Assembly (NCBI GenBank): GCA_016282915.1
Contig: JAEELW010000074.1
Span: forward strand, 1 to 49,077
Reading direction: 5' to 3'
DNA: 49,077 bases
Source of the DNA: Lachnospiraceae bacterium
GTDB lineage: Bacteria; Bacillota; Clostridia; Lachnospirales; Lachnospiraceae
Shown: positions 11,201 to 18,659 of the stretch, in pieces
Layout: the number at the start of each line of letters is the position of its first letter
How positions within the stretch are numbered: the first letter of the stretch is position 1
Notes under the pieces: generated by a model
Told to the model about the DNA's origin: nothing
What the model saw: only the letters and a program-made list of their open reading frames with translations
Database searches by the model: none
Program-made: the position numbers and the translations under genes

Positions 11201-12488
11201 TGTTCAGGGTATATACTTTCTTCTGGGTACCGTCCAGCGCAAAGGAATATATGCTGTCATTGGTGGAATAATAAAACTTCCCGTCCACCGCAACTGCCTG
11301 CGCAAAATCACCTTGCCAGCAGCTGTTTTTGGAGCCCCAGACATACCAGATCCCCGTATTTATCGTATAATCCTGTGAGCTCTTATCCGAGAGATCATAG
11401 ACCGTTCCTTTTGTTCCCGAAACTGTAAGCGTCTTCGTCCCAACGAGCGGAAGCAGCGATGCGATGTTACTCCAGAAATAGCTGTCATAGGTCGTCCCAC
11501 CGGGGATCGTCTCGTCGATGTCGGCACCATCCTCCGCGCCGACCCAGTCGGTGGAGGTATGACCGGTCCCGCCGTTTTCCTTTGACTTATACATCCCATC
11601 CCTGCTGCGCAGGAAGTTCTTATGTCCGCAATACGTACCGCCACCGTTGGTGGGATCGTCCCAGGTATTGTCAATGTAATACCACTGCCCATCCAGCCGC
11701 AATACATTCCAGGCATGATTGATGGCAGAGCTGGATACTACCTGTCCTTCCACTCCGATACGCTGCAAAAGATATTCAAAGGCCTCCGAATACCCCTGGC
11801 AGACGGCTTCGCCTTCCACCAGTGCGTTATAGGCATCGTATTTACTGTAAGGCTGGCTCTTTTGATAATCGCAATGGGTCACAAGATAATCATGAAGATA
11901 AAGAACTTTTTCCAGTTTCGGCCATGAGGGATCCACCTTTGCGATGATGCGGTCTGCAGTCGCATAAAAAGCCTCGATATGGCTTGTATTGTACTGTGCG
12001 GAGTACTTCGGCGTGATCACAGTCACATACCCGCCCCGGTATCCGTAACTGAACGCACCGGTCACATAAAACAGATCCGGATGTGCATTGACTATGCCCT
12101 GGAAAAACGCTCCCACATCTGCAGTCGAAACATTATATGCGGACACATCGATGCTCGCAGCCCGATTTCTGAGCGCAGCCACGACAGCCTCCTCCGCTTC
12201 CTCAGAATAAGCTGCAGCATCCGCTTCTCCACTACGGTCCGCTCCCGCATTCTCCCCTGCCGCAGAAAACGCGCCTTCATGGATCAGCGGTATCGTGACT
12301 TTGACCATTCCGTCCCCATCCGCTTTCTCTGTTATTTCCGCGTCATCCTCATCTCCGGCTTCCTCCGCTGCATGCACCTCTTCCGCCGTATATTCCTGAT
12401 CGTCCCCCGCCGCATATACCGGCAGCAGCTCTCCCATAACTACCGTGAAAGAAAGCAGTCCCGCAAGGATCCTGTTCCTGATCTTCAT
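8214..12488 (-). CDS. Secreted transglutaminase-domain protein with four chitobiase-type repeats
   Basis: A 1424-residue exported protein and the first gene of the operon. An in-frame start ten codons upstream exists, but GGAGG sits 8 nt before the ATG used here and the signal peptide starts at this Met (MKIRNRILAG). The transglutaminase core has Cys230 (GEAVCQGY), His258 (INHAWNV) and Asp273 (YIDNTWDDP). Four consecutive repeats of about 92 residues carry the YTTDGSTPT motif, followed by Big2-like folds and the shared C-terminal module. The 5' half is closely related to the last gene of the operon, so this looks like a gene duplication with domain shuffling. No wall-anchor motif is seen. Substrate unknown. 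Confidence 0.87.
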   Translation of the reverse strand: MKIRNRILAGLLSFTVVMGELLPVYAAGDDQEYTAEEVHAAEEAGDEDDAEITEKADGDGMVKVTIPLIHEGAFSAAGENAGADRSGEADAAAYSEEAEEAVVAALRNRAASIDVSAYNVSTADVGAFFQGIVNAHPDLFYVTGAFSYGYRGGYVTVITPKYSAQYNTSHIEAFYATADRIIAKVDPSWPKLEKVLYLHDYLVTHCDYQKSQPYSKYDAYNALVEGEAVCQGYSEAFEYLLQRIGVEGQVVSSSAINHAWNVLRLDGQWYYIDNTWDDPTNGGGTYCGHKNFLRSRDGMYKSKENGGTGHTSTDWVGAEDGADIDETIPGGTTYDSYFWSNIASLLPLVGTKTLTVSGTKGTVYDLSDKSSQDYTINTGIWYVWGSKNSCWQGDFAQAVAVDGKFYYSTNDSIYSFALDGTQKKVYTLNSTESGKGYIYGLSVSEDESSVVYSLRTSPDTEVVYTGSVKVAEAAPQEKTATPVASPATGTSLSVGDTVTLSCATAGASIYYTTDGSTPTVNSALYENVIVVPESAAGKRFTVRAIAVAEGYLVSNVAAFYYTVAEIAPQEQTATPVASPASGASLSVGDTVTLSCATAGASIYYTTDGSTPTESSTRYQNAIVVPESAAGKSFTLKAIAMAEGFLNSEAVSFTYVIAAAEEKVAAVPTADPADGSSLKAGDTIRLSCTTEGAEIRYTTDGSTPTESSTLYQSAIVVPESAAGKSFTLKAIAVAEAYVTSSVASFSYSVEEMLPEEKTAAPTAEPAGGSTLKVGDQIGLSCATAGAKIYFTTDGTKPTEQSALYKAPIVVEKEMAGKALTVKAFAVSEGLEDSTEVSFTYTVSDLSKLTLDRESVRITSKDKTIRLKATVYGPDGKEDDNAEVSFESGNTGVVTVSNDGVLSAVANGIATVTARSGKLSAECKVTVMLSQTEEETVFCTLDFYQEEQLVSSISVERGKYAEDIPEVKGLVCWYDGAAGEIWDPAAPVTRDMQLYACFDEDLENGHSALDPLPAITESSFYMVKGQSIDMSAEGTLELGLDNGTLKLSKKGVVSAKKAGTETLKVNGTVKYSFCVIEPALLLNGQAVKSLSLIPGAAQKLTVRCLCSGEDVSEHYPVYWYSSAPEIVSVNGGEVYAIAKGSTTITAYVNGKSYSCKVKVADTKKADVSVEDIYEEWDTVVLSALTLQPFQSYTLRIKGISFKNRDWYSEDSDLQQSGDGKKVFENDYVKVDGNGKITALGVGSCTLAFLDENETEYSLYVNVVEPQERRLFVNAGKSCKLKFYGVKNAAAEFVSEDTSVAKVDDKGSVSGVSAGMTVIRCTYNGVEFRTCVYVENAILVEEGGLQRGKGNSYSLRMKAGSTQRLRFQTGEGYGVFQPVLFKSNKNNIAFVNEYGVIEARKSGKAVISAKLNGKKITIRLVVEAAQE
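9957..11065 (-). repeat. Four tandem coding repeats (chitobiase C-terminal-like), about 277 bp each
   Basis: Four in-frame units of about 92 residues, each with a GD(T/Q)(V/I)xLSC start, a Y(Y/F)TTDG core and an AIVVPES-like stretch. The first two units share an exact stretch of about 79 bp (10663-10741 and 10942-11020), which points to recent duplication or gene conversion and makes copy-number change by recombination plausible. Confidence 0.85.
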
Positions 12489-12535
12489 AATGTATACCTC
12501 CAGATTCAATTCAGACATAGGGAAATTCAGGATAT

Positions 12536-12564
12536 ATTATAGCAGAAAAAAGCCGCGGACACAA
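12536..12564 (-). promoter_or_regulatory. Promoter of the three-gene surface-protein operon
   Basis: On the minus strand, TTGTGT (12559-12564) and a perfect TATAAT (12536-12541) are separated by 17 nt. The predicted transcript starts near 12529, giving a leader of about 40 nt with a GGAGG site. The -35 lies inside a hairpin-forming inverted repeat. Confidence 0.6.
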
Positions 12565-12575
12565 TCATCCGCGGC
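12544..12575 (-). terminator. Perfect 8-bp hairpin with U-tract, overlapping the promoter
   Basis: GCCGCGGA (12552-12559) pairs with TCCGCGGC (12568-12575) across an 8-nt loop. On the minus strand the stem is followed directly by six U residues. It would end any minus-strand transcript coming from the diguanylate cyclase region, and as DNA it overlaps the -35 box and spacer of the operon promoter, so it could also be an operator. Confidence 0.6.
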
Positions 12576-12624
12576 AAGCGCATCATCGAATACCCATAAG
12601 CGGATATACCTTACGGCAGAAATA

Positions 12625-12633
12625 TGATATAAT
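12625..12633 (+). promoter_or_regulatory. Extended -10 promoter of the diguanylate cyclase gene
   Basis: TGATATAAT is a perfect -10 hexamer (12628-12633) with the TGn extension. No good -35 is seen. The start codon lies 35 nt downstream, preceded by GAGGAGG. Confidence 0.5.
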
Positions 12634-12667
12634 ACCGTTCGGATACCGTTTATGAGGAGGATATGTC

Positions 12668-14065
12668 ATGGATTTTGACCGTATACTGTCCGCATATAAA
12701 AGCAAGACCTGTGTTATGTCCGTAGAAAGATTTCCCGACGGGAAATACGGAAATATCCGGATCGCTGCGGGAAACAAAGCCCATTGCGATGACATGATGA
12801 ATGTCATGCACCGGCCGTTTATCCCCGATTCCCCCTATGCGGAATACTTCCCGGAGAATAAAAACTTTGAGGATTTCTGTTACCGCTGTGCCTTTCAGGG
12901 GCAGCCCCTGCATTCCTATGTCCGCCTTCCCCAGATGGGGCTGTGGCTGAATATGTTCCTTCTCCCGCTGGAATCCGACAAAGAAAATACCGGCTACTGT
13001 GTATATGCCTATGATGTCACGCCGGACTCGGCTTCCGAACAGCGTGCAACCCTTTCCGCCGATACCTCCGCCGCCGTATTACAGACCTGCATCAAGCTGC
13101 GCGGAGGAGATCACACCCGCCGGACTTTCTGTGATGTGATCCGGGATATCCGCAATATCTGTGATTCGGAATACTGCTGTATCCTTCTTATGGATCAGGA
13201 GGAACGCAGATGTACGAATCTGTGCGAAGCCTTCCGTGACGAGACGATCGCGGATTCAAATTCCATCGACCGCTACAATGACGATGGTTTTTACAGCATA
13301 GTGGACAGCTGGAAGGATACCATCGGTAACAGTACCTGTCTCATCATCAAAGACCGGGCAGATATGGACTGGCTTGCCACGACCAATCCGGCATGGCACA
13401 GATCGCTGGAAGCCGCGAAAGTAGACAGTATCATCGCCTTCCCGCTGAATTATAACGGAAAACTTCTCGGATATATGTGGGCGAGCAATTTCAATGTCGG
13501 AAATACCGTAAAGATCAAAGAGACGCTGGAGCTTTCCACCTTCTTCATCGCATCGGAGATCGCCAATTACCTGCTTGTACAAAGGCTTGAGATCCTCAGC
13601 ACCATCGATATCCTTACCGGCCTGATGAACCGCAATACTATGAACAATACGATCGATGAGATCAAAACGGGAAAGCGCAAGCCGAAGGCTCCTTACGCCG
13701 TACTCTTTGCCGATCTGAACGGCTTAAAACAGGTCAATGATGCCCGGGGACACAGTGCCGGCGACCACCTTCTCAAAAAAGCCGCTTCCATGCTCCGCGG
13801 CGTATTCTATGACAGTGAGATCTTCCGTGCCGGCGGCGATGAATTCATGCTCATCGCGGAAGCCATGACGGAAGAAGAAGTATCTTCAAGACTTGAACGG
13901 CTGAAGGAACTGTCCTCGAAGGAAGACGGCCTGTATTTTGCTGTGGGCGTATGCTTCGTCGATGGGGATACCGACATCCTCAAAGCCATGCGTATCGCTG
14001 ATGAGCGTATGTATGCATCCAAGAAAGAGTATTATCTCGCCAATCCCGAGCAGAAATACAGGTAA
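12668..14065 (+). CDS. GAF-like sensor diguanylate cyclase (GGDEF)
   Basis: A 465-residue soluble protein that should make c-di-GMP from two GTP. The C-terminal domain (about 310-462) has the LTGLMNR start, DLNGLKQVND and an intact GGDEF at 389-393 (FRAGGDEF). The residues upstream of GGDEF do not form an RxxD inhibitory site, so product inhibition is unlikely. Residues about 140-305 form a GAF-like sensor that resembles the N-terminus of the 1200-residue cyclase/phosphodiesterase in this window (CCILxxD, FPLxxxxxxLGYxWAxNF). The first 125 residues may be a PAS-like domain. GAGGAGG lies 7 nt before the ATG. It is convergent with the next gene. The ligand is unknown. Confidence 0.9.
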   Translation: MDFDRILSAYKSKTCVMSVERFPDGKYGNIRIAAGNKAHCDDMMNVMHRPFIPDSPYAEYFPENKNFEDFCYRCAFQGQPLHSYVRLPQMGLWLNMFLLPLESDKENTGYCVYAYDVTPDSASEQRATLSADTSAAVLQTCIKLRGGDHTRRTFCDVIRDIRNICDSEYCCILLMDQEERRCTNLCEAFRDETIADSNSIDRYNDDGFYSIVDSWKDTIGNSTCLIIKDRADMDWLATTNPAWHRSLEAAKVDSIIAFPLNYNGKLLGYMWASNFNVGNTVKIKETLELSTFFIASEIANYLLVQRLEILSTIDILTGLMNRNTMNNTIDEIKTGKRKPKAPYAVLFADLNGLKQVNDARGHSAGDHLLKKAASMLRGVFYDSEIFRAGGDEFMLIAEAMTEEEVSSRLERLKELSSKEDGLYFAVGVCFVDGDTDILKAMRIADERMYASKKEYYLANPEQKYR

Positions 14066-14093
14066 GCGTCCTCCGGTCCGGGCCCGGAAACGA

Positions 14094-15242
14094 TCAGTCC
14101 AGTTTATATATATTCTTCAGCGCACCATCTGTCTCATCCGTATTATAACTCTGTACCGTAACGATCGCCGCGTAATCTCCGCGGATCAAATACAGCTGCT
14201 TTGTATACACTTTTATGCCGCTGCTCGTGCCCGATGAAACAAGGGCCGTATATTCCGAATCCGCTGTTCTGACTTTCTCGCTGCTGACAGAAACATTGCT
14301 GAGACCCGATCTTTCCAGAGTTCTCTTTAACTCGGGCAGCATTTCGGGGATGGCAGCAGTAAAATCTTCCTCCGTGAACGTAGTCCCAAACTGCTGTTTC
14401 ACATTCTGGACCTGCACATTGACCGTTGCCAGATTATCGGGAGCCGAAGCCCACATGACCAGTACATAACCGTTTTTGTCAACGATCTCCTGTATATCTT
14501 CAGGAAGATTACCCTTGATCCCGCTGATCTCGGCCAGCCGTGCTTTATCGGCAAAGGTCCATCCCGCCAGTCTGCAGCCGAAACCGAGACTCTCATTTTC
14601 ATATGTGTCTTTTGTTGTCGTTCCGAGGCTGAGATCTCCGGATGCCGTATCCGGATCTGCTGCAGCTGAACCGCTCTCCGAACCGGTGATATTGTACACC
14701 GCATCTGCAGCTTCCCTTATGGGTTTCACTTTCTCATCCAGTTCCTCGACTTTCGCTCTTAATTCTTCCTGTGCTTTAGTGGCATCAAAACTGTAAGTCG
14801 GAGCGGGCTTTCTGCCGCTCAGTTCTTCTCCGATCGCCCTTCCGCAGGAACGTCCCACATATCTGCCGACAAATACACTGACTATGATCAGAAGGATCCC
14901 GCCGATGGAAAGACCTGCCTTCCCTGACTTTCCCGGCTTGCCCTGCCGCGTTCCCTGCGGCATTCCCTGCTGCATTCCCTGAGAAAAACCCTGCGGAGTC
15001 TCCTGGAAAGATCCCTGTGAAGATCCCTGGGTAAAGCCCTGCGGATTTCCCTGGAAAGCCCCCTGCGGAGTTCCCTGGGTAAAGCCCTGCGGAGTTCCCT
15101 GGAATGATCCCTGTGAAGATCCCTGGGTAAAGCCCTGCGAAACATTGGATCCCATCACGGGATTCCCCTGTAAAGCCGCACCGCAGCAGATACAATTCGC
15201 TGCATTATCAGCATTTTCTGTATTACAGAACGGACATTTCAT
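14094..15242 (-). CDS. Zinc-ribbon, GQ-repeat, single-pass membrane protein
   Basis: A 382-residue protein of unknown function. It begins with a zinc-ribbon knuckle (Cys3-x2-Cys6 and Cys17-x2-Cys20). Residues 36-101 are a low-complexity stretch built from Q-G-[FST]-x units (QGFTQGSSQGSFQG type). A basic linker and one transmembrane segment (about 110-129) follow, and a C-terminal domain of about 180 residues (215-382) should lie outside the membrane. The topology, cytoplasmic zinc ribbon then TM then soluble domain, is common among Firmicutes zinc-ribbon membrane proteins, but I recognise no specific family. A strong promoter and a GGGAGAAG ribosome binding site precede it. The gene ends 28 nt from the convergent cyclase gene. 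Confidence 0.75.
   Translation of the reverse strand: MKCPFCNTENADNAANCICCGAALQGNPVMGSNVSQGFTQGSSQGSFQGTPQGFTQGTPQGAFQGNPQGFTQGSSQGSFQETPQGFSQGMQQGMPQGTRQGKPGKSGKAGLSIGGILLIIVSVFVGRYVGRSCGRAIGEELSGRKPAPTYSFDATKAQEELRAKVEELDEKVKPIREAADAVYNITGSESGSAAADPDTASGDLSLGTTTKDTYENESLGFGCRLAGWTFADKARLAEISGIKGNLPEDIQEIVDKNGYVLVMWASAPDNLATVNVQVQNVKQQFGTTFTEEDFTAAIPEMLPELKRTLERSGLSNVSVSSEKVRTADSEYTALVSSGTSSGIKVYTKQLYLIRGDYAAIVTVQSYNTDETDGALKNIYKLD
14940..15137 (-). repeat. Tandem coding repeat for the GQ-rich linker
   Basis: About 66 codons made of short imperfect units rich in CAG and GGA/GGG codons (CCCTG recurring on the plus strand). Several units recur almost exactly, for example the segment encoding GFTQGSSQGSFQ occurs twice. 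Such a tract is expected to change length by slippage or recombination. Confidence 0.75.
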
Positions 15243-15293
15243 TTTTCTTCTCCCTTTTTTCTGTTTTCACGGATAAACTACCGACCGCATCCC

Positions 15294-15323
15294 ATTATAA
15301 TTTTCGGCATAGAGGAATGTCAA
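15294..15323 (-). promoter_or_regulatory. Strong promoter of the zinc-ribbon protein gene
   Basis: Both hexamers are perfect on the minus strand: TTGACA (15318-15323) and TATAAT (15294-15299), with an 18-nt spacer. The 329-nt intergenic stretch 15243-15571 holds only this promoter, the divergent ABC operon promoter and their leaders. Confidence 0.75.
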
Positions 15324-15423
15324 GCGGCCCCGGACGAACGTTCCGCTGCCGTGCCATTCATCATTACCGCTCAGCGGCCTGCCGTACACGGAACAGTATG
15401 CTTTTATCATAAATACAGGAAAA

Positions 15424-15450
15424 GCGCCCACTTGCACTTAAGACGGGCGC
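15424..15450. promoter_or_regulatory. Inverted repeat over the -35 region of the ABC operon
   Basis: GCGCCC (15424-15429) and GGGCGC (15445-15450) are complementary and flank the -35 box. This is a possible operator; on the minus strand it is followed by UUUU and could instead act as a weak terminator. Confidence 0.35.
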
Positions 15451-15460
15451 ATGATAGAAT
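15432..15460 (+). promoter_or_regulatory. Promoter of the plus-strand amino acid ABC operon
   Basis: TTGCAC (15432-15437) and TAGAAT (15455-15460) are 17 nt apart, and the -10 carries a TGn extension (TGATAGAAT). The leader of about 105 nt can fold TGTCCGG (15470-15476) against CCGGACA (15509-15515). Confidence 0.5.
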
Positions 15461-15571
15461 ACAGATTGCTGTCCGGCGCCTTCTGCGTTCCCGGTGCACG
15501 GTGATGGTCCGGACAGAACGTACAAATTGCTTCCGGGTGCAGTCAAAGCATGCCGGGAAAGGGAGGATATC

Positions 15572-16420
15572 ATGAAAAAGAAACTCATCAGCTTATTTGC
15601 TGCCGTACTCGGCGTTATGTGCCTTGCAGGCTGTGGGGAAAGCAAGCCCGCACAGACAGAACCTGACGCCAACGGTGGCCAGACTGCCGCAAGCAGCGAT
15701 TATGACTACATCAAAAACAACGGAAAGATGGTCATCGGCATCACGATCTACGAGCCGATGAACTACTACGACGAAAACAACAACCTGACCGGCTTTGATA
15801 CGGAATTTGCCGCGGATCTCTGCTCACGCCTGGGTGTGACCCCGAGTTTCCAGGTCATCGACTGGGATATGAAGGAGACCGAGCTGAAATCCAAGAACAT
15901 CGACTGCATCTGGAACGGCCTGACTGTGACCGAAGAACGCCGTGCGAACATGGACTTCACAAAGACCTATCTCCTGAACCGCCAGTGCGTGGTGGTCAAG
16001 TCCGAAAATGTTTCCAAGTATAAGGATAAGGAATCCCTTGCTTCCGCCATGATGAGCGCCGAGAGCGGCTCTGCCGGCGAGAGTGCCATCGTTGACGATC
16101 CTGTCCTTTCCGCTGCAAGCTATACGGCTTCCAATTCACAGCAGGATGCGCTGGTCGCCCTGAATGCAGGAAACTATGATGCCATCGTCATCGACTACAC
16201 CATGGCCTCTTCCACCGTGGGCAAGGGAGATTTCTCCGGCCTCAGCGTTGTGGACGGGATCGAGCTGGCCAACGAGGAATATGCCATCGGTTTCCGTGTG
16301 GGTTCCGATATGACCGCCCGCGTAAACGACGTGATCACCGAGATGATCACGGACGGCACTCTTGCCGCCATCGCCCAGAAATATGATATGACGGATCTGT
16401 ACGAATCCGCAGTAAAGTAA
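15572..16420 (+). CDS. Polar amino acid ABC transporter substrate-binding lipoprotein
   Basis: A 282-residue lipoprotein. The start is set by GGGAGG 7 nt upstream and by the signal peptide; an in-frame start further upstream lacks a ribosome binding site. The lipobox LAGC places the acylated Cys at 21. The mature part is a family 3 solute-binding protein, with GKMVIGITIYEPMNYYD, GFDTEFAADLC, and a WNGLTVTEER motif typical of polar amino acid binders. It is followed by its permease and ATPase genes, so it should deliver its ligand to that complex at the membrane. The sequence does not fix the substrate; glutamine, cystine or another polar amino acid are possible. Confidence 0.9.
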   Translation: MKKKLISLFAAVLGVMCLAGCGESKPAQTEPDANGGQTAASSDYDYIKNNGKMVIGITIYEPMNYYDENNNLTGFDTEFAADLCSRLGVTPSFQVIDWDMKETELKSKNIDCIWNGLTVTEERRANMDFTKTYLLNRQCVVVKSENVSKYKDKESLASAMMSAESGSAGESAIVDDPVLSAASYTASNSQQDALVALNAGNYDAIVIDYTMASSTVGKGDFSGLSVVDGIELANEEYAIGFRVGSDMTARVNDVITEMITDGTLAAIAQKYDMTDLYESAVK

Positions 16421-16438
16421 TGTAACGGAGGAGCAGCT

Positions 16439-17122
16439 TTGGAAACCTTTCTTTCGGTAAGCGCAAAACTCGCACAGGGCTTCGGAACCACACTGGCGCT
16501 CTTTTTCCTTACGCTGCTCTTCGCCATCCCTCTGGGACTCTTATTTGCCTGCCTGGCCCGCGCGCGCTTCAAGCCCGTGCGCTGGCTCATGCGGGCTTTT
16601 ATCTACATCATCCGCGGTACACCGCTTCTTCTGCAGCTTATGATCGTGGTGTACCTGCCGGGTATCGTCTTCGACCATCCCCTGACCAAATGGGAGATCT
16701 TTCACCAGAGCACGGACCTCGCCTATTTCTGCGGCGCGCTCTTCGCTTTCGTGATCAACTATGCCTGCTATTTTTCCGAGATCTTCCGCGGCGGCATCGA
16801 GAATATCCCCAAGGGGCAGTACGAGGCCTGCGAAGTGCTGGGCATGAGCAAAAGCCAGGCCTTTTTCAAGGTGATCCTGCTGCAGGTGATCCGTAATATC
16901 ATCGCTCCCATGAGCAATGAAGTGGTCACCCTGGTCAAGGATACCGCTCTCGCAAGAACGGTATCGGTCGTGGAGATCTACTTCGCTGCCAGCGAGATCC
17001 TCCGGCTGCAGTTCATCATCTGGCCGCTCTTTTATACCGGTGCGTTCTATCTTGCTTTCAGCGCACTGGTCACGCTTTTCTTCGGGATCGTCGAAAAGAA
17101 ACTTTCACGTTATTGGAGATAA
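16439..17122 (+). CDS. Amino acid ABC transporter permease (HisM/GlnP type)
   Basis: A 227-residue inner-membrane permease with about five transmembrane segments. The EAA loop that contacts the ATPase is visible at about 122-150 (GGIENIPKGQYEACEVLGMS). The start codon is TTG, with GGAGGAG 5 nt upstream and no better ATG nearby. It lies 18 nt after the binding-protein gene and 3 nt before the ATPase gene. A single permease gene suggests a homodimer. Confidence 0.92.
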   Translation: METFLSVSAKLAQGFGTTLALFFLTLLFAIPLGLLFACLARARFKPVRWLMRAFIYIIRGTPLLLQLMIVVYLPGIVFDHPLTKWEIFHQSTDLAYFCGALFAFVINYACYFSEIFRGGIENIPKGQYEACEVLGMSKSQAFFKVILLQVIRNIIAPMSNEVVTLVKDTALARTVSVVEIYFAASEILRLQFIIWPLFYTGAFYLAFSALVTLFFGIVEKKLSRYWR

Positions 17123-17125
17123 GAT

Positions 17126-17899
17126 ATGGCACTCTTGGAAGTACGGGAACTGAAGAAGAATTTCGGCGAGACCGAGGTGCTCAAGGGCATCAGCTTTGAT
17201 CTGAACGCAAACGAAGTGCTTTCGATCATCGGCTCTTCCGGCAGCGGCAAGACCACCCTGCTCCGCTGTTTAAACTTCCTGGAGCATGCGGATCACGGCT
17301 GTATCAGCGTGGACGGTAAGCGGATCTATGACGCCGCCGATCCCGCCACGCGCGCACCGAAAGCCATCCATAAAAACCGTACCAACTTCGGGCTGGTCTT
17401 CCAGTCCTTCAATCTCTTCCCGCAATACAGCGTTCTGGAAAACCTTACGCTGGCTGCTATGCTCAAGGCAAAGGAAAGCGGCGAAGGAAAGATCAACAAA
17501 AAAGAACTGAAAGAAAAGCTGGAACAGCAGGGCATGGAGCTTCTGACACGCATAGGTCTCGCGGACAAGAAGGATGCTTATCCCTGCATGCTCTCCGGCG
17601 GTCAGCAGCAGCGTGTCGCCATAGCCCGCGCCCTGATGCTCACGCCGCGCATCCTCTGCTTTGACGAACCGACCAGTGCCCTGGATCCGGAGCTTACGAA
17701 AGAAGTGCTCCACGTGATCAAAGACCTGCGCGCTGCCGGAAATACCATGATCGTTGTTACCCACGAGATGGAATTTGCAAAGAACGCTTCCGATAAAGTC
17801 ATTTTCATGTCCAAAGGCGTCATAGAAGAAAGCGGCACGCCGGAAGAACTCTTCGGCTCCCCGAAGAGCCCCGTCCTCCGCTCCTTCCTGATGCAGTAA
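17126..17899 (+). CDS. Amino acid ABC transporter ATP-binding protein (GlnQ type)
   Basis: A 257-residue ATPase. Walker A is GSSGSGKTT (36-44), the Q-loop region is GLVFQSFNLFP, the signature is [15 protein letters not shown], and Walker B is ILCFDEPTSALDP, followed by the H-loop in VVTHEM. It is the last gene of the three-gene importer operon. The stop codon is only 10 nt from the stop of the convergent operon, and no clear terminator separates them. Confidence 0.94.
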   Translation: MALLEVRELKKNFGETEVLKGISFDLNANEVLSIIGSSGSGKTTLLRCLNFLEHADHGCISVDGKRIYDAADPATRAPKAIHKNRTNFGLVFQSFNLFPQYSVLENLTLAAMLKAKESGEGKINKKELKEKLEQQGMELLTRIGLADKKDAYPCMLSGGQQQRVAIARALMLTPRILCFDEPTSALDPELTKEVLHVIKDLRAAGNTMIVVTHEMEFAKNASDKVIFMSKGVIEESGTPEELFGSPKSPVLRSFLMQ

Positions 17900-17909
17900 A
17901 AACCTTCCC

Positions 17910-18659
17910 TTAATCGAACTTTAAACTCTCCAGAAAACGCTGAAGACGTTCTGTCTTCGGATAATGGAAGATCTGCTCCGCAGTTCCCTCTTCAATGATA
18001 CTGCCGCCGTCCATAAAGATCACACGGTCAGCCACGGCTTCCGCAAAAGCCATCTCATGCGTCACGATCAGCATGGTCCGGCCTTCCTTTGCAAGGGAGA
18101 GCACCAGCTCCAGCACTTCCCGCACCATCTCGGGATCCAGCGCCGCCGTGATCTCATCCAGCAGCAGAAGCTCCGGATGCATGATAAGCGCCCGGGCGAT
18201 CGCCACACGCTGTTTCTGCCCGCCCGAAAGCTGCGACGGATACTTATCCCTGTGGGCACTCAGACCGATACGTTCGAGCAGCGCCAGGGCTTCCGCCTCC
18301 GCCTCTTCTTTCTTCCGCTTCTGAACTTTGAGCGGTGCCAGGGTGATGTTTTTCAGTATCGTCTTGTGCGGGAAGAGCTCGTAGCTCTGAAAGACCATGC
18401 CGATGCGCTCCCGCATACGGAAGATCCCCGCACTTTTCGGATCCACGGGCTCGCCGTGCAGGAGGATGCGTCCCTCATCCGTCTTTTCCAGGCCGTTTAA
18501 GCAGCGCAGCAGCGTGCTCTTCCCGCAGCCGGAGGGTCCGATGATGACCACCACTTCCCCACTTTTGATCTCCAGATCGATATCCTTAAGCACCTCCGTA
18601 TCCCCGTAGGATTTTTTCAGGTGCCCGATCGTAAGTATCACTTCATTTTTCTTATCCAT
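17910..18659 (-). CDS. Amino acid ABC transporter ATP-binding protein (GlnQ type)
   Basis: A 249-residue ATPase with Walker [10 protein letters not shown], signature [15 protein letters not shown], Walker [14 protein letters not shown] (Ile replaces the usual Pro after DE) and VTHEM. The start chosen overlaps the end of the permease gene by 8 nt (ATGGATAA), so translation is probably coupled; a longer frame upstream lies inside that permease gene. It is the last gene of the composite importer operon and should power the two HisM-type permeases encoded just before it. Confidence 0.93.
   Translation of the reverse strand: MDKKNEVILTIGHLKKSYGDTEVLKDIDLEIKSGEVVVIIGPSGCGKSTLLRCLNGLEKTDEGRILLHGEPVDPKSAGIFRMRERIGMVFQSYELFPHKTILKNITLAPLKVQKRKKEEAEAEALALLERIGLSAHRDKYPSQLSGGQKQRVAIARALIMHPELLLLDEITAALDPEMVREVLELVLSLAKEGRTMLIVTHEMAFAEAVADRVIFMDGGSIIEEGTAEQIFHYPKTERLQRFLESLKFD

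Noticed and set aside
14071-14090. Palindrome TCCGGGCCCGGA between the convergent cyclase and zinc-ribbon genes as a terminator
   Set aside because: It leaves only a 4-bp stem once a loop is allowed, and there is no U-tract on either side.
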